A stretch of 8,230 nt of DNA from T3Sed10-241 sp036796255 (GTDB taxonomy: Bacteria; Bacteroidota; Bacteroidia; Flavobacteriales_D; Cryomorphaceae), in NCBI GenBank assembly GCA_036796255.1, contig DAIRDH010000106.1:1-8230 (forward strand), in the 5' to 3' direction. Under the pieces are notes generated by a model. It worked only from the letters and a program-made list of their open reading frames with translations. It did no database searches and was not told the origin of the DNA. This document shows positions 6,326-8,230 of the stretch, piece by piece (the stretch's first letter is position 1; the number at the start of each line of letters is the position of its first letter). A program made the position numbers and the translations under genes.

Positions 6326-7146
6326 GGTGAAGGCACGAGCAATTTATTTGCATCGTAAATTACGGTGATCGAGTTGTAGCGGTCCAGGTTGAGTTTGAAC
6401 CCGACACCTACCCGCAAATTCATTGGCAAGAAGTCGCGCTGGGCTGTGTTGGTATATGAAATCTTGTTGCCAATATTGGCTACAACGGCACCGAATGCAA
6501 ATTCCGCATCCATATCGCCAACCGATACTTCGTCGTTTCTGTAATACGTCGAGAGGTCAACTGCAAAAGCGTTGGCCGCACGAGAATCGGCGCCGCTTAC
6601 ATTCACACCTCCTGTAAGGTTGGAGTTGATCCAGCGTGCGGTCAAACCTCCCGACCAGCGCGAGGAAAGCTGCAGGGAGTAGCTCACGTCGAGCGCAAAT
6701 TCAGCCGGGCGAAATGGCCGGATAATTTGACCATTGATGTCGGTAAAAATAATGTCGCCAAGGGTGAAGTACCGCAATCCGGCACCAATGGCCGAAGTCT
6801 TGTTCAGTTTTTTGTAGCCCGTGAGGTAAGCGAGGTTCATATCGTCTACCAGCTGTCTCAGCCATGGGCTGTAAGAGAGGGCAAATTCCATTTCCTCCTC
6901 GCTGAATGCCAGTTTGGAAGCGTTCCAGTGCTGTGCATTGGCGTCGGGTGATAGCGCTACACCGGCATCGCCCATGGCTCCTGACCGTGAGTCAGGACCT
7001 ATCATCATAAAGGGAACGGCTGTGGTGATGGCCCTGAGTTCGTCACAATTGTTGCCGCCACTCACATCTATGCAATCTCTTCTTTGGGCAAATGCACTGA
7101 TTGAGAGCAAAGTGAATACTATGACGAGCGTAAGGGGTTGCTTCAT
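6326..7146 (-). CDS. porV: type IX secretion outer-membrane shuttle protein PorV (LptO), C-terminal end lost in assembly gap
   Basis: PorV is an outer-membrane beta-barrel of the FadL type. It collects substrates from the type IX secretion translocon by their C-terminal sorting domain and delivers them to the PorU attachment complex. The start at 7146 opens a signal peptide, MKQPLTLVIVFTLLSISAFA, probably cleaved before QRRD. A start 11 codons upstream (7179) would spoil the signal peptide and overlap the promoter element. The mature protein shows family-typical stretches: PFMMIGPDSRSGAMGDAGVA, then SPDANAQHWNASKLAF and SYSPWLRQL, followed by alternating barrel strands. 273 full residues are visible, ending LLVPS. 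Known PorV proteins are about 390 residues, so roughly 110 are lost in the Ns. It lies 50 nt after porU, the standard pairing. Confidence 0.94.
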
Positions 7147-7166
7147 ACTGCGAAATTTAAGGGATG

Positions 7167-7174
7167 CAAATATA
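7167..7174 (-). promoter_or_regulatory. -7 promoter element for porV
   Basis: The minus strand reads TATATTTG (TAnnTTTG), ending 20 nt before the porV ATG, within the 50-bp porU-porV gap. It is part of the same 12-mer TGTGTATATTTG (7167-7178) seen before pdhA. No convincing -33 box is visible, and transcription through from porU is also likely. Confidence 0.5.
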
Positions 7175-7196
7175 CACATTTCAATAAGCCTGTGGC

Positions 7197-8230
7197 TCAG
7201 TTTAATATTACGAGTTTTTCAAACTTTTCGACCTGGTCGCCAGCAGGGTTGCGCACAGATACTTTGTACACGTATACACCTGTAGCGAGACGGTCGCCAT
7301 AATCATCGCGCCCGTCCCAGGATATGGCTTCGTTACGAAATCCATCTGTATTGGATACAGTTACGATGCTTTTTACCAATTTTCCACTCACGGTATACAC
7401 TTGAATCAGCACATTCAGGAAGGCGCAACTCTGGTTGTGCTCAAAGAAAAAGTCTGTGTGCGTCGTGAACGGATTGGGGTAATTCAGCAAGCGATTGATT
7501 GCAAATTCTTCACTGTCCGATACTATAAATGATGTTTTTTCTTCGCTTGAGCGGTTGTGCACGTTCCATACTTTAAGTGTGATATCGTAATTGCCAGGCT
7601 CCAGCTTGTCGAATGGGTATACGATTTTGCCACTTTGAAAAGTGTTGAGATCTGATTCATAAAAATCATTGAGCAAGAAGGTTTGCCGCGGATCATTGTT
7701 CAGTGTTGCCGTAATGTCGTGGCCCACACCAGTTCCCACAGTATTGATACCGCTCTTGTCAAAGACTTTAGCAATCAAAGTGGGGGTATCATTGGTGAAG
7801 CCGCCGAAAACGAAATTTTCATCGTTAAGAAACAGGCTTATTTCGGGACCCGTTCCATCGTCGACAGCATTGGTGTCGCGGTCACCAATATTCAGGTTGT
7901 TGACGAAGCCCCGCGCATCGCTGTTGGCATCGAATGCATACAAACTGATACGTGCAGTGCTGTCTACAGCGAAAGAAATATCTTTTGGAATCACAAAGTC
8001 AAAACTGAAGCGTCCATTCACCACTTCGGCATTGCCGCGGTATACTACATCCTCCTGCTGTTTGAAAGTAAATGGATTTCCGCCGTCATTGGCCAGGGTG
8101 GTCACCTCTTTTTCCCTGTCAAATACCGTCGCGTTGAGCCGGCCGTTAAACCCACTCATGATTGCGCCACCGCCATTGCGCACCTCACCTGCCACGCGAA
8201 ATACGCCAAGCGCTTTCAATGTGTCTACAG
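7197..8230 (-). CDS. porU: type IX secretion system sortase PorU, C-terminal part
   Basis: PorU is the gingipain-like (C25) cell-surface sortase that removes the C-terminal sorting domain of type IX substrates and links the mature proteins to A-LPS. About 343 C-terminal residues are visible. The frame is open to the right edge, reading VDTLKALGVFRVAGEV, so a TTG at 8219 is internal and not a start. The peptidase domain lies off the window; full PorU proteins exceed 1,100 residues. Visible parts include a family-typical segment GVGHDITATLNND followed by LLNDFYESDLNTFQSGKI. An Ig-like strand-rich segment follows (YDITLKVWNVHNRSSE). The NYPNPF motif is encoded at 7467-7484. The C-terminal domain reads TVSGKLVKSI, ISWDGRDDYGDRLATGVYVYKV and ends EKFEKLVILN. 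That end resembles a substrate sorting domain, which PorU is known to carry but retain. It stops 50 nt before porV. Confidence 0.94.
   Translation of the reverse strand, partial: VDTLKALGVFRVAGEVRNGGGAIMSGFNGRLNATVFDREKEVTTLANDGGNPFTFKQQEDVVYRGNAEVVNGRFSFDFVIPKDISFAVDSTARISLYAFDANSDARGFVNNLNIGDRDTNAVDDGTGPEISLFLNDENFVFGGFTNDTPTLIAKVFDKSGINTVGTGVGHDITATLNNDPRQTFLLNDFYESDLNTFQSGKIVYPFDKLEPGNYDITLKVWNVHNRSSEEKTSFIVSDSEEFAINRLLNYPNPFTTHTDFFFEHNQSCAFLNVLIQVYTVSGKLVKSIVTVSNTDGFRNEAISWDGRDDYGDRLATGVYVYKVSVRNPAGDQVEKFEKLVILN

Noticed and set aside
6170..6358. Plus-strand open frame through the Ns
   Set aside because: More than half of it is unknown bases and the rest is antisense to ispF and porV.
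8217..8219. TTG as start codon of a 340-residue protein
   Set aside because: The frame is open to the window edge and the residues before it (VDT before LKAL) continue the PorU sequence, so the gene is simply cut by the window.
1..8230. CRISPR arrays, tRNA or rRNA genes, transposase genes
   Set aside because: I saw no regularly spaced direct repeats, no tRNA-like cloverleaf with a conserved T-arm, no rRNA segments and no transposase motifs on either strand.

Overview
The window comes from a member of the Bacteroidota, most likely Flavobacteriales-like. The evidence is a type IX secretion pair (porU-porV), promoter elements of the Bacteroidota form TAnnTTTG upstream of several genes, and a porU-porV-ispF-cdd-pdhA-pdhC order that I remember, in part, from flavobacterial genomes. 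Base composition looks close to 50% GC, high for the order. The window is draft sequence: positions 6226-6325 are exactly 100 Ns, and both ends cut through genes.

Layout from left to right. Positions 1-1112 (minus) hold most of trkA, the NAD-binding K+ uptake regulator; its C-terminal end lies off the left edge. A 103-bp divergent intergenic region carries a promoter-like octamer for each side. It leads into an AlkD-type DNA glycosylase gene (1216-1911, plus) with all four diagnostic residues. Facing it is a visibly AT-richer gene for a small outer-membrane beta-barrel protein (1965-2566, minus), apparently broken by a one-base frameshift. Next come 248 bp without a gene, holding a strong GC-rich bulged hairpin and a perfect 34-bp palindromic terminator.

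From 2870 to the right edge every gene is on the minus strand, so transcription runs right to left: porU (3' part), porV (5' part), the assembly gap, ispF (3' part), cdd, pdhA (E1 alpha) and pdhC (E2). PorU and PorV act at the outer membrane. PorU cleaves sorting domains from secreted proteins and attaches the mature proteins to A-LPS, and PorV shuttles substrates to it. IspF makes the MEP-pathway cyclodiphosphate, Cdd salvages cytidine, and PdhA and PdhC are two of the pyruvate dehydrogenase components. E1 beta and E3 are not here, and the palindromic terminator directly follows pdhC. Promoter-like elements within the run, before porV and before pdhA, share the 12-mer TGTGTATATTTG, so it is probably several overlapping transcription units.

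I see no new multi-gene system. The items most worth a second look are the frameshifted barrel gene, the false PorV-IspF fusion across an undersized gap, the shared promoter 12-mer, and the two unexplained hairpins.
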